Positions 1-8,535 of a DNA stretch of 64,000 nucleotides are shown piece after piece (position 1 is the stretch's first letter; each line of letters opens with the position of its first letter). The position numbers and the translations under genes were made by a program. The stretch is from positions 124,001-188,000 of the forward strand of contig JASLDW010000006.1 of NCBI GenBank assembly GCA_030151365.1, given 5' to 3'. The notes beneath the pieces were generated by a model that was not told the origin of the DNA, did no database searches, and saw only the letters and a list, made by a program, of their open reading frames with translations. The stretch comes from Lysobacter sp. GTDB lineage: Bacteria > Pseudomonadota > Gammaproteobacteria > Xanthomonadales > Xanthomonadaceae.

Positions 1-1401
1 CGGTTTGCGGTCGGAAAGCATCGTCCACAGGACGTGGACCATCGCATCCTCCACGGATCGCGCCGAACGCGCATGCTGTTCCGCGCGCTGTTGCGCCGTG
101 AGCGCGAGCCGGCGTTCCGCCCCCGCAAGTGTGGCCGATCGCCTGGCCTCGTTCGCCTGCCACAACGCGACGCCGGTGCCGGCGAGCAGCGCCACCGCAA
201 TTGCTCCTGCCGACGCCGCCAAGGCGCGATTGCGCCGCAGCCACAGTTTCGCGCGCTCGCCACGCGACAGTGGCACCGCGGCAATGGGGCGATCGTCCAG
301 CCATGCCCGCAGGTCGTTCGCCAGCGCATCGGCAGAGGCGTAGCGCTGCTCCGGGTCGCGGCGCAGGCAGGTCTGCACGATGTCGGCGAGGCTGCCACGC
401 AGCGTCCGTGACAGTGACCATGGCGTCAATCCACCACGTTCCGCGGCCTGCTCCGGACTGGCATGGGCAGCCGCGCGCGTGAGCGGTTCGGGATCGTGTT
501 CCAGTTGTTGCAGCTGGTTCGCCACCGGCGTTTCGCGTGTCAGCCCGAACGGATGCGATCCTGACAGCAACCGATGCAGCACCACGCCCAGCTGCCAGAT
601 GTCGGTCGCGGTGGTGACCGGGGCATCATGCAATTGTTCGGGCGATGCGTATTCGAAGGTCAGTGCGCGATCCACCGTCACCGTGAGTTCGCTGCCTTCC
701 ATCTGCTTGGCGATGCCGAAGTCGAGCAGCTTCACTCGGCAATCGACATCCACCAGCAGGTTCGATGGCTTGAGGTCGCGATGCATCACCAGGTTGCGAT
801 GAGCGTAACGCACCGCATCCAGCACCTGCAGGAACAGTTCGACGCGACCGCGGATGTCGAGTCGGTGTTCGTCACACCAGCGGTCGATCGGCACGCCGTC
901 GACGCGTTCCATCACGAAATACGGTTCGCCATTGGCGCTGATGCCGCCATCGAGCAAGGACGCGATGTTGGGGTGGCGCAGGCCCGCAAGGATCTGGCGT
1001 TCGCGCAGGAAGCGTTCGCGTGCTGCAGGAGAATCTGCGCTGGCGCGGATCAGCTTGAGTGCGGCTTGTTGCGTGTAAGCGCCATCGCTGCGCTCGACTG
1101 CATACACCGCGCCCATGCCGCCATGGCCAATGATGCCGACGATCTTCCAGGCGCCAATGCTGCGGCCGGCCATGGCGTCGGGGGGGCTGCCCGTAGCCAG
1201 GGCATTGCTCCATGCGACCGCATTGCCGCTGAAGGGTTCGGAGGCACCGGCATCGGCATCGAGTAGAGCCTGCACGCGGGTGCGCAGTTCGCCATCGTCA
1301 CCGCACAGTTCGTGCAATCGCTGTTCGCGTTGCGCGGGTTCCAGGTCAGCGATTTCATCGAAGATCGCCAGCGCGCGGCGCCGGAATTCCGTATCGCTCA
1401 T
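1..1401 (-). CDS. Membrane Ser/Thr protein kinase, partial at the C-terminus (pair 1)
   Basis: An open frame runs from ATG at 1401 to the window edge, about 467 codons, so the C-terminal part is missing. A short N-terminal helical segment precedes a full protein kinase domain. The glycine loop GHGGMGAVY is at about residues 92-100, with ALK, HRDLKPSN, DFGIAK and a SPEQ activation-segment end following in order. A transmembrane stretch lies at about 360-385. The start overlaps the stop of the upstream sigma gene (ATGA), so the two are translationally coupled. By analogy with the two complete paralogues here, the missing part is expected to be a TPR-like domain. Inferred role: phosphorylating and activating its partner sigma factor. 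Confidence 0.9.
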   Translation of the reverse strand, partial: MSDTEFRRRALAIFDEIADLEPAQREQRLHELCGDDGELRTRVQALLDADAGASEPFSGNAVAWSNALATGSPPDAMAGRSIGAWKIVGIIGHGGMGAVYAVERSDGAYTQQAALKLIRASADSPAARERFLRERQILAGLRHPNIASLLDGGISANGEPYFVMERVDGVPIDRWCDEHRLDIRGRVELFLQVLDAVRYAHRNLVMHRDLKPSNLLVDVDCRVKLLDFGIAKQMEGSELTVTVDRALTFEYASPEQLHDAPVTTATDIWQLGVVLHRLLSGSHPFGLTRETPVANQLQQLEHDPEPLTRAAAHASPEQAAERGGLTPWSLSRTLRGSLADIVQTCLRRDPEQRYASADALANDLRAWLDDRPIAAVPLSRGERAKLWLRRNRALAASAGAIAVALLAGTGVALWQANEARRSATLAGAERRLALTAQQRAEQHARSARSVEDAMVHVLWTMLSDRKP

Positions 1402-1955
1402 CCACCCAGCTCCGTCAGCATGAAGGCACGTGCCTTGCGCCAGTCGCGATGCAGGGTTCGCACGGTGACATTGAGCATTCCCGCGATCTCCTCCTCGGAA
1501 TAGCCGCCGAAATAGCGCAGCTCTACCGCCTGGGCAGCGCGTTCATCCAGCTTGTGCAGCGAAGTCAGCAACCCGTCCAGCGCCAGCACTTCGACCACGG
1601 CCTGTTCGCTGCTGCCGATGGACGCGGTAAGGGTCAGGACTTCCTGCCCATGACCACGCTTGTCGGCCTTGCGCATGCGGGCATCGTCCACCAGCACCTG
1701 CCGCATCGCCCGCGCCGACAAGGCCAGCAAGTGATTGCGATCCACCGGCATCAACCGGGCGCCCCCCAGTTTGAGATAGGCCTCGTGGACCAGTGCAGTG
1801 GTTTCGAAATCGTCGCGCATCCGTCGCAGCTGCAGGCGGGCCGCGCGCTTGAGTTCGTCATACACGGCTGAATAGGCGGCCCCCAGGGCTTCACCATCCC
1901 CGGCCCGGGCCTTGGCGAGCAGCAGGGTGACCTCCGAGGTCGCAGTCGATGTCAC
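1398..1955 (-). CDS. ECF-type RNA polymerase sigma factor (pair 1)
   Basis: A 185-residue sigma factor. A GTG start at 1955 is preferred over the upstream ATG (2066) because a GGGGAGG ribosome binding site lies just before it and the longer form has no sigma-like residues. Region 2 holds ELKRAARLQLRR and ETTALVHEAYLKL at about 51-63. Region 4 carries a helix-turn-helix (YSEEEIAGMLNVT, then RTLHRDWRKARAF). The DAED-type acidic stretch of ordinary ECF factors reads E-T-T-A here, with Thr52 and Thr53. It resembles the kinase-linked ECF factors common in Xanthomonadaceae and planctomycetes. It overlaps the kinase start by 4 bases and is divergent from the autotransporter at 2052. Confidence 0.9.
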   Translation of the reverse strand: MTSTATSEVTLLLAKARAGDGEALGAAYSAVYDELKRAARLQLRRMRDDFETTALVHEAYLKLGGARLMPVDRNHLLALSARAMRQVLVDDARMRKADKRGHGQEVLTLTASIGSSEQAVVEVLALDGLLTSLHKLDERAAQAVELRYFGGYSEEEIAGMLNVTVRTLHRDWRKARAFMLTELGG

Positions 1956-2051
1956 GGCGCCCTCCCCTTGGCGTGTCCGATTTCGCCCCCGAGTTTCGCA
2001 TACCCAATGGACACCGGCATTCCGCTGGATCATCACTAGGGGAGTAGTGCA
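1956..2051. promoter_or_regulatory. Shared intergenic region between sigma gene 1 and autotransporter 1
   Basis: A 96-bp divergent intergenic region. CGAGTTTCGCAT at 1990-2001 resembles the CGAGGTTCGGCAT found upstream of autotransporter 2. At 2034-2049 CACTA and TAGTG flank GGGGAG, so the likely ribosome binding site of the autotransporter sits in a hairpin loop 2 bases before ATG 2052. No clear sigma-70 promoter is visible. Confidence 0.5.
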
Positions 2052-4985
2052 ATGAAGTACACCCATTTCCGTCGCCGGAGCCGCCTGGGCCTGTCCGCCC
2101 TGAGCGTGGCCTTGTTGGGCGCGATGTCCCTGCCGGCGCTAGCCGCTGATCGCGGCTGTTTGGATGCTAACGGCAACCTGGTTCCGGGCGCGCCGTCGAC
2201 CGACCAGGGCAGCGAGAACACCGATACCAATGCCCTGAACTCCACATGCAAGTCCACCGCCAGCGCCTTCGGGCAGCTCAACATGGCCGGCGCCGACTAC
2301 AGCAGTGCCTACGGCTACCACAACGACGCCCTCACCGATTACGCCAACGCCTTCGGCCAATACAACATCGTGCGTGGTTTCAACGGCAATGCCTTCGGTT
2401 ACGGCAACGAGGCCAACGGCGAATACGGCAGTGCATACGGTTTCATGAGTTATGCCAACGGCAACAACAGCAGTGCTTTCGGTTATCGCAATAACGCCAA
2501 GGGCAACGACAGCAACGTATTCGGGCGCAGCAACACGGCGGGTACGGACGGCAGCAATTCCGGCACTGCAGTGGGCATGAACAACGTGACCGGGGGTGAT
2601 CGCAGCAGCACTTTCGGTTATGGCAACAGCACTGAAAAGTATGAAAGCAATGCCATCGGTTTCGACAATCATGCCATTTCGGGTGAAGGCAATGCCCAGG
2701 CTTATGGCAACCACAACACCGCCAGCGACGGCAACGCATTCGGCATGAACAACACTGCCACGGGCGGCAATGCCTTCGGCAACAACAACACCGTTGCCCC
2801 GGCCGATTACTGGAAGATGGGGAATGCCTTTGGCAGCGACAACACCGTCAATGCCAATTTCGGCAATGCATTCGGCATCGGCAATCGAGTCACCGGCGAG
2901 TACGGTTCCGCGTTGGGCGCATATGGCCTGGCGACCGGCAAGGGCAGCCTGGCGGTCTCGACATTCTTCCAGGTCGAAGGCGCGCCGGGGGATTACGATC
3001 TGGACATTGATGGTGACGGCGTCAACGATGCCAACAGCCATACCGCCATCGCCAGCGGCGACAGCGCGGTGGCCGTGGGAACCAGCGTATGGGCCAGGGG
3101 AAGCAATGCCACTGCGATCGGCATCGGCAACCTTGCCAGTGGCGACAACAGCTCCGCCTTCGGCTTCCAGTCGCAGGCATTGAATATCGGCAGCACCGCG
3201 ATCGGCTATCAGGCCGTCGCCGACCGCGATTACGCCGTGAGCGTGGGACAAACCGGTGCCGAGCATCAGATCATCCACGTCGCCGCAGGCACGCAGACCA
3301 CCGATGCGGTGAACCTGGGCCAGTTGAACGCGGCGATCGCGGGCGTGAGTGTCAGCGCTGCGGGGGTGCATTTCTTCAGCGTGAATTCCATCGACACCAC
3401 CATCGGGAATTACAACAACGATGGGGCAGTGGGCGCCGATGCCAGCGCGGTTGGCGCATGGAGCAGCGCCGCGGGCGATGCGGCCAGCGCGTTCGGCTAC
3501 GCCAATGACGCCAGAGCCAAGTACAGCAGCGCACTTGGCTATTACAACTACGCAATGAAGGAAGGAAGCTCGGCCGTCGGCTACAACAATTATGCCAATG
3601 GCGTGAACAGCAGCGCCCTGGGACATGACAGTTCCGCCATGGCGGACAACAGCACGGCGCTGGGCTACCAGGCGGTCGCCAACGAATCGGGCGTGGTGTC
3701 CTTCGGCCATGCGGCAGGGGATACGGATTTTGAACATCAATCCACATTCGACAGCGACCTCGATGCCCGCCTGATCCACGTCGCCAATGGCATCAACGGC
3801 ACCGATGCAGCGAACGTGAATCAGTTGAACACGCTTGTGAACTGGTTCGGCGGTGGTGCCAGCTTCAGCGGCGGCGTGTTCAGCGCGCCGGTGTTCACCA
3901 TCCAAGGCACGAACTATGGCGACGTGGCTTCGGCGTTCGCCGCGGTGGACAGCAAGCTCACCACCTTGTCCACCGGTAGCGGCGGTGGTGGCAGCGCGTC
4001 GCATTTCTTCAACGTCAACTCCACCAACGCGGCCGACCCCAACTACAACAACGATGGCGCGACTGGCTCGGAAGCCACGGCGGTCGGGCCGAGCACCGCC
4101 AGTTCCTGGAAGGGCACCGCAGTCGGGTTCTACAACAGTGCGGGCGGCAGCGAAGCCAGCACGGCGGTCGGCTACAAGAACACCGTCACAGGAGATTTTG
4201 GCCAGGCCTTCGGCATCCACAACAATGTCAATGGCACGTCGGGCATGGCCTACGGTGATCAGAACACCGCCGGTGGAGGCAGCAGCGCATTCGGCAGATT
4301 CAATACTGCAAGTGGTGGCAATTCCAGCGCGATGGGCCTGCTCAACGTTTCCAGTGGCTCGGAAAGCAATGCCTTCGGCAAGGAGAACACCGCCAGCGGT
4401 GACCAGAGCAGCGCCTTCGGTTTCAAGAACATCGCCAGCGGCAATCAGAGCAGTGCGTTCGGTTACGGCTCGCAGGCGCTGAACGTCGGCAGCACCGCGA
4501 TCGGTTACCAGTCCGTGGCCGATCGCGATTACGCAGTGTCGGTGGGCGCGACGGGCGCGGAGCACCAGATCATCCATGTCGCCGCCGGCACCGCCGACAC
4601 CGATGCCGCGAATGTCGGCCAGATGAAGGCCGGCGACACGGCGACATTGAACTCGGCCAAGGCCTATACCGATTCCAAGTTCGCGGCGTTCTCGACCACC
4701 AATATCGACAACCTGCGCATCGACATGGATCGGCGCTTCCGCCAGACCGATCGCCGCATCGACACCATGGGCGCGATGGGCACCGCGATGGCGACGATGA
4801 GTTCGAGCCTGTCGGGCATTCGCACCCAGAACCGCGTCGGCGTCGGCGCCGGCTTCCAGAACGGCCGCAAGGCGTTGTCGGTGGGCTACCAGCGCGCCAT
4901 CAGCGATCGCGCCACGATCACCTTCGGCGGTGCGTTCAGCGGCAGCGACAAGTCCGTCGGCGTCGGCGGTGGTTTCGGTTGGTAA
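2052..4985 (+). CDS. YadA-like trimeric autotransporter (977 aa, three head-neck modules)
   Basis: Predicted secreted outer-membrane surface protein. A signal peptide ends at about ALA31. A short cap follows with Cys36 and Cys66 around CLDANGN...PST.QG. Three successive YadA-type heads are built of repeats of the form S-AFG--N-A-G (about 70-400, 440-560 and 650-830). Each head ends in a neck/stalk with IIHVA or LIHVA and DAVNLGQLN-like motifs (about 404-428, 573-596, 836-861). The last 75 residues form a YadA anchor (NRVGVGAGFQNGRKALSVGYQ) ending in Trp. Family knowledge: trimeric beta-barrel anchor, assembly by the BAM machinery, adhesion or autoagglutination. It is divergent from sigma gene 1; the ligand is unknown. 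Confidence 0.92.
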   Translation: MKYTHFRRRSRLGLSALSVALLGAMSLPALAADRGCLDANGNLVPGAPSTDQGSENTDTNALNSTCKSTASAFGQLNMAGADYSSAYGYHNDALTDYANAFGQYNIVRGFNGNAFGYGNEANGEYGSAYGFMSYANGNNSSAFGYRNNAKGNDSNVFGRSNTAGTDGSNSGTAVGMNNVTGGDRSSTFGYGNSTEKYESNAIGFDNHAISGEGNAQAYGNHNTASDGNAFGMNNTATGGNAFGNNNTVAPADYWKMGNAFGSDNTVNANFGNAFGIGNRVTGEYGSALGAYGLATGKGSLAVSTFFQVEGAPGDYDLDIDGDGVNDANSHTAIASGDSAVAVGTSVWARGSNATAIGIGNLASGDNSSAFGFQSQALNIGSTAIGYQAVADRDYAVSVGQTGAEHQIIHVAAGTQTTDAVNLGQLNAAIAGVSVSAAGVHFFSVNSIDTTIGNYNNDGAVGADASAVGAWSSAAGDAASAFGYANDARAKYSSALGYYNYAMKEGSSAVGYNNYANGVNSSALGHDSSAMADNSTALGYQAVANESGVVSFGHAAGDTDFEHQSTFDSDLDARLIHVANGINGTDAANVNQLNTLVNWFGGGASFSGGVFSAPVFTIQGTNYGDVASAFAAVDSKLTTLSTGSGGGGSASHFFNVNSTNAADPNYNNDGATGSEATAVGPSTASSWKGTAVGFYNSAGGSEASTAVGYKNTVTGDFGQAFGIHNNVNGTSGMAYGDQNTAGGGSSAFGRFNTASGGNSSAMGLLNVSSGSESNAFGKENTASGDQSSAFGFKNIASGNQSSAFGYGSQALNVGSTAIGYQSVADRDYAVSVGATGAEHQIIHVAAGTADTDAANVGQMKAGDTATLNSAKAYTDSKFAAFSTTNIDNLRIDMDRRFRQTDRRIDTMGAMGTAMATMSSSLSGIRTQNRVGVGAGFQNGRKALSVGYQRAISDRATITFGGAFSGSDKSVGVGGGFGW

Positions 4986-5014
4986 TCCACAGTATCCAGA
5001 CAGAGGACAACAAG

Positions 5015-5827
5015 ATGAACATCACGAACACGATTCGCACATCCACCACGCACGCGCGCACTTTGCTGAAAACGGCGATCCTTGCCACGGCGCTGGCTGC
5101 GGCGACTTCCGCCAGTGCAGGGGAAACCTTCGGATTGGGAAGCCAGTCGAAGTTCGTTTCAGCGATGCAGTTCCGAGTGCTTGCGGGTGGGGCAAGCTGT
5201 GATCTCCAAGCCGCTAGCGGTAGTGGCTTGTACTTTGGCCCCGCAACCGGATGCCCCGTGTCGACAGTGGCCTATGCTGCACCACTGGACCTGCCGGAGG
5301 GTGCATACATCGATTCGGGGTATTCGCTGTATCACGGCAACGCAGCCGGGACGTCACTGATAACGGTTGTCGCGCACAGCGATGTATTGATGGGGGATAC
5401 CACGACGGCGCCGCCTACAGCGGTGGCAGTAGCTTCCAGCACTTCGAGCACCATTGCCGGTTACGGCATGCAAACGCTGAGCACCGCATCATATCCTGCG
5501 GAACACGTATTCGATTCATACCGTGATGGCATGCATCGCACCTACTTCTTGCTTGTACAGATGCCGTCGACAGGCGTCTCGCTCAACGGCATCGGTGTGT
5601 ACTATCACCGCCAGATTGCGCCGGCACCTGCCACGGGATCGTTCACCGACATTCCCACCTCGCATCCGTTCTTCAACGAAATCGAGCAGCTGAAGAAATC
5701 CGGCATCACGCTGGGTTGCGGCAACGACCAGTTCTGCCCGGATGCGCCGGTCACGCGCGGGCAGATGGCGGCCTTTCTCAGCCGCGCGCTGGGATTGCAG
5801 TGGGATTCGACCACCGACGCGTCGTAG
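5015..5827 (+). CDS. Secreted protein with one S-layer homology domain
   Basis: 270 residues. The start at 5015 follows an AGAGGACA ribosome binding site, and an in-frame upstream codon at 4979 would overlap the autotransporter. The signal peptide ends at about ASA35. Residues 40-205 form an unrecognised Ser/Thr/Ala-rich domain. Residues 209-260 form a single SLH module (FTDIPTSHPFFNEIEQL, ITLGCG, FCPDAPVTRGQMAAFL). SLH modules normally bind cell-wall-linked polysaccharide in Gram-positive bacteria, so the ligand in this Gram-negative setting is unclear. The gene starts 29 bp after autotransporter 1 and ends at a strong terminator, suggesting co-transcription. Confidence 0.85.
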   Translation: MNITNTIRTSTTHARTLLKTAILATALAAATSASAGETFGLGSQSKFVSAMQFRVLAGGASCDLQAASGSGLYFGPATGCPVSTVAYAAPLDLPEGAYIDSGYSLYHGNAAGTSLITVVAHSDVLMGDTTTAPPTAVAVASSTSSTIAGYGMQTLSTASYPAEHVFDSYRDGMHRTYFLLVQMPSTGVSLNGIGVYYHRQIAPAPATGSFTDIPTSHPFFNEIEQLKKSGITLGCGNDQFCPDAPVTRGQMAAFLSRALGLQWDSTTDAS

Positions 5828-5901
5828 CACGCCCACGACCAGTTCGGCCCTGAATCGCCATCCTTGCACTCTCCCCTGCGGTGGCGGGCGATCCGGGATC
5901 G

Positions 5902-5929
5902 GCAGGGCGCTTCGGCGCCCTGTTTTTTG
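5902..5929 (+). terminator. Rho-independent terminator after the SLH gene
   Basis: GCAGGGCGC, loop TTCG, GCGCCCTG, followed by TTTTTT. A strong stem with a UUCG-type loop and T tract, 75 bp past the SLH stop. Confidence 0.9.
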
Positions 5930-5939
5930 CGCGAAAAGA

Positions 5940-6941
5940 TCAGTCCGCCCGGCATTCCGGGTCGCGCCGCAACTTGTCCATCCAGCCCTGCTGCGCACAG
6001 CGCGCCTTGCGTTCCTGCTCGGCGCGCGCATCGGCGGCTTGCTGCGCCCTGGTTTGGCGCGTGTTTTGCATCGCGGCCAGTTTCGCCCTGATCTGCGGCA
6101 ATGCCGCCTGCGCGGCGCGTTCGCCTTCGAGGATGGCGCGATTCTTCTGCTCGAAATCGGCGGCGCCGATGTCGTTCACTTTCGGGCGAATCACGATGTC
6201 CGCGCGCGCGAGTTCCTGCGCGCCGAGCTTCTGGCCCATGATCTTGATGCTCTGGTTGACGTTGCCGAGCATGCTGCTGGTTGACGCGATGCCGTCGGCC
6301 TTGCTGCTGATGTCGACCGCGATCACGAAGTCGGCGCCGAGTTCGCGCGCGGCGTCCACCGGCACGGGGCTGACCACCCCGCCATCGACGTAACGCGCGT
6401 TGCCGATGGACGCAGGCTCGAACACGCCGGGGATGGAACTGGATGCGCGCACCGCCTGTCCGGTGTTGCCGCGTACGAACACGGTGCGTTCGCCGTTGGC
6501 GAGGTTCGTCGCCACGGCAGCGAACGGCTTGCGCAGCTTCTCGATGCTGCGCCCGCCCACCAGTCCGTTGACGTAGTCCTGCAGCTTCTGGCCCTTCACC
6601 ACGCCGCCGGAAAACAGGCTGACGTCGCGGATGCGCGATTCATCCAGCGCGAACGCTTTTTCCTGCATGGCATATGCGTCCATGCCACTGGCGTAGAGCG
6701 CGCCGACCACGCTGCCGGCACTGGTGCCGGAGACCACCGCCGGGGTGATGCCGTTCGCTTCCAGCATCTTGATGACCCCGATGTGGGCAAAACCCTTGGC
6801 TGCGCCGCCGCCCAATGCGATGCCAACCTTCATCGGAGCGACCGTGACAGGCGTTGCGTGCGCCCGGACATCGGCCTTCGGTGTGCTGGCGCAGGCGGTC
6901 AGCAGGGTGGCGAGCAGGGCGGCAGCGAAAGAGGTGCGCAT
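5940..6941 (-). CDS. Patatin-like phospholipase lipoprotein (RssA-like)
   Basis: 333 residues. The N-terminus has a lipoprotein signal (LLTAC, lipid-modified Cys17). The patatin fold is shown by the oxyanion motif GGGAAKG (44-50), the nucleophile elbow GTSAG (72-76, Ser74) and the second catalytic motif DGG (186-188). Such enzymes are serine acyl hydrolases acting on membrane lipids; this one is probably anchored to the envelope. The C-terminal 60 residues are rich in Gln, Ala and Arg. It converges on the SLH gene across the terminator and is divergent from the globin gene. The physiological substrate is not evident. Confidence 0.9.
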   Translation of the reverse strand: MRTSFAAALLATLLTACASTPKADVRAHATPVTVAPMKVGIALGGGAAKGFAHIGVIKMLEANGITPAVVSGTSAGSVVGALYASGMDAYAMQEKAFALDESRIRDVSLFSGGVVKGQKLQDYVNGLVGGRSIEKLRKPFAAVATNLANGERTVFVRGNTGQAVRASSSIPGVFEPASIGNARYVDGGVVSPVPVDAARELGADFVIAVDISSKADGIASTSSMLGNVNQSIKIMGQKLGAQELARADIVIRPKVNDIGAADFEQKNRAILEGERAAQAALPQIRAKLAAMQNTRQTRAQQAADARAEQERKARCAQQGWMDKLRRDPECRAD

Positions 6942-7101
6942 CGGCGTCGGGGTATGGGCGGGGATGCATAGCTTAATGCGGGGGCGATGAATTTCCGCTG
7001 GCGGGGCGATGCGGGAGGGCGGGGAAGTTGCTCGCTTGCTGACAGGTTCCGTCCCCGTTTTGCGTATGGAGTGTTGGTCCGAACTTTACGATGGATTCCT
7101 G

Positions 7102-7545
7102 GTGAACGATTCCGCTTTTTTCATCCTCGATCTCTCCGTGATCGAACGCATGCGTGCGCAATTCGCACGCATCGGGGTTCAGGGAGGCGAGTTCGCATCC
7201 GACTTCTATGCCCGTTTGTTCCATCGTGCGCCGAAGCTGCGGTCGCTGTTCCCGCTGGACATGGCGGCACAGGGCCATAAGCTGATGATCACGCTGGGCT
7301 TGCTGGTCGGCAGTCTCGACAATCCCGAACGGCTGGCCGCGCCACTGGCGCATCTGGGTCGCAAGCATGCCGGCTACGGTGCCAAGCCCGAACATTTCGC
7401 GGTTGTCGGACAGGCGCTGCTGGAGACGCTGGCCGAGTGGCTGGGCGAGGATTTCGATGGCGCCACGCGCCAGGGCTGGACGCATGCTTATCAGGGCGCC
7501 GTCGGGATGATGCAGGCCGGGATGCAGGTGGCTGCGATTGGATAA
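7102..7545 (+). CDS. Single-domain globin-like protein
   Basis: Open from 7009, but the recognisable globin starts near IERMRAQFARIG. A GTG start at 7102 gives 147 residues, the usual size of a bacterial single-domain globin; ATG 7066 is the alternative. Visible features are FASDFYARLFHRAPKLRSLFP (A to C helices), an E/F-helix region, HLGRKHAGYGAKPEHFAVVGQALL with the probable proximal His, and a G/H-helix segment with TRQGWTHAYQGAVGMM. Expected to bind haem and O2 or NO in the cytoplasm. No reductase domain is fused. The function is not more precisely assignable. Confidence 0.82.
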   Translation: MNDSAFFILDLSVIERMRAQFARIGVQGGEFASDFYARLFHRAPKLRSLFPLDMAAQGHKLMITLGLLVGSLDNPERLAAPLAHLGRKHAGYGAKPEHFAVVGQALLETLAEWLGEDFDGATRQGWTHAYQGAVGMMQAGMQVAAIG

Positions 7546-7597
7546 TCGACCCGGGTTTCGGGTAGGGATGGATCATCAGGGGTCGGGAGGGTTCGAC

Positions 7598-8458
7598 ATG
7601 TGCCGCAATCGCTTTGCCATGGCAGTCCTCATGGTGTCGTTTGGGCTTCTTGCGCCGCCGGTGCCGGCGCAAGAAGCGACATTGAAACTGGTGCGCGGAT
7701 CGCGCCTGATGCTTCCGGTCGAGATCAACGGCCGGCGTGTCGAGGCGCTGCTCGATTCGGCCGCTGAAGCGACGCTGGTCGATCCGGCGTTCGCGAAGAC
7801 GCTGAAACTCGGTCGGGGAACTTCGGAAACCGGACACGGTTCCGGCAAGGACAGTTTTGCTGCGGAACTGGTTTCCGGCGTCACGCTGAAAGCCGTCGGC
7901 GTGACGATGCCGGATCAGACCATCGCGGTCACTCGCCTTGATGACATCGGCAGGCGCCTGCTCGGGCATCGCCTGGATGCCGTGCTTGGCCGCGAAATTT
8001 TCGATGCCGCGCGCCTCGCCATCGACATCGACGGGCATCGCATCGCCGTGGTACCACGCGATCGCGAACCACGCGGCGTGCGCCTCGACCTGGTTAGCGA
8101 GCATGGCGTGGAAACGCTGCCCGTGACAGTGGAATCGAGTGGGCCGGTGCGTGCCACATACGATCTCGGCAATGGGGGGCGCGTGCTGATCGGTCGAGGG
8201 TTCGCACGATTGATGCACTTGCTCGACGACGGGCGCAAGGTCGCCATCGAGCAAGGTGGTGGTCTCGGGGGCGGACTGGATCGCCAGGTGGTGACGCTGA
8301 AATCGCTCGAAGTGGCCGGTCACCGTTTCGAGAATGTCGAAGCCGCGATCGATCCCAATGACGGCGCATCCGACGTCAACATCGGGGTGTCGATCCTGCG
8401 TCATTTCCGCATGACCAGCGATTTCGCGCAAAAGGCGGTGTGGCTGGAATCGAAGTGA
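7598..8458 (+). CDS. Exported retropepsin-like aspartic protease family protein
   Basis: 286 residues from ATG 7598, which follows GGGAGGG; a longer reading from 7538 would bury the signal peptide. The signal sequence ends at PVPAQ. Two retropepsin-like halves are recognisable: LPVEINGRRVEALLDSAAEATLV with candidate Asp53, and a second half with VTVESSGPVRATYDLGNGG. The usual D-T/S-G triplet reads D-S-A, so proteolytic activity is uncertain. The gene overlaps the upstream part of the following sigma frame but not its chosen start. Probable location is the periplasm. Confidence 0.75.
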   Translation: MCRNRFAMAVLMVSFGLLAPPVPAQEATLKLVRGSRLMLPVEINGRRVEALLDSAAEATLVDPAFAKTLKLGRGTSETGHGSGKDSFAAELVSGVTLKAVGVTMPDQTIAVTRLDDIGRRLLGHRLDAVLGREIFDAARLAIDIDGHRIAVVPRDREPRGVRLDLVSEHGVETLPVTVESSGPVRATYDLGNGGRVLIGRGFARLMHLLDDGRKVAIEQGGGLGGGLDRQVVTLKSLEVAGHRFENVEAAIDPNDGASDVNIGVSILRHFRMTSDFAQKAVWLESK

Positions 8459-8535
8459 TGCGGGACATTGGACCACCAGTTGACGGCCCGTTGCGGAAGT
8501 CCGACGCTAGTGTCCTTCACGTCGGGGAGCGGGCG

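Noticed and set aside
2400..4500. CRISPR-like or minisatellite array in the autotransporter
   Set aside because: The periodic signal follows protein head repeats in one reading frame, with variable nucleotide sequence and no equal-length spacers.
2139..4577. Long antisense open frame of 812 codons opposite autotransporter 1
   Set aside because: It mirrors the low-complexity Gly/Asn/Ala codons of the sense gene, has no domain and no ribosome binding site.
4979..5014. Upstream start for the SLH gene
   Set aside because: It would overlap the autotransporter end, and the ribosome binding site and signal peptide point to 5015.
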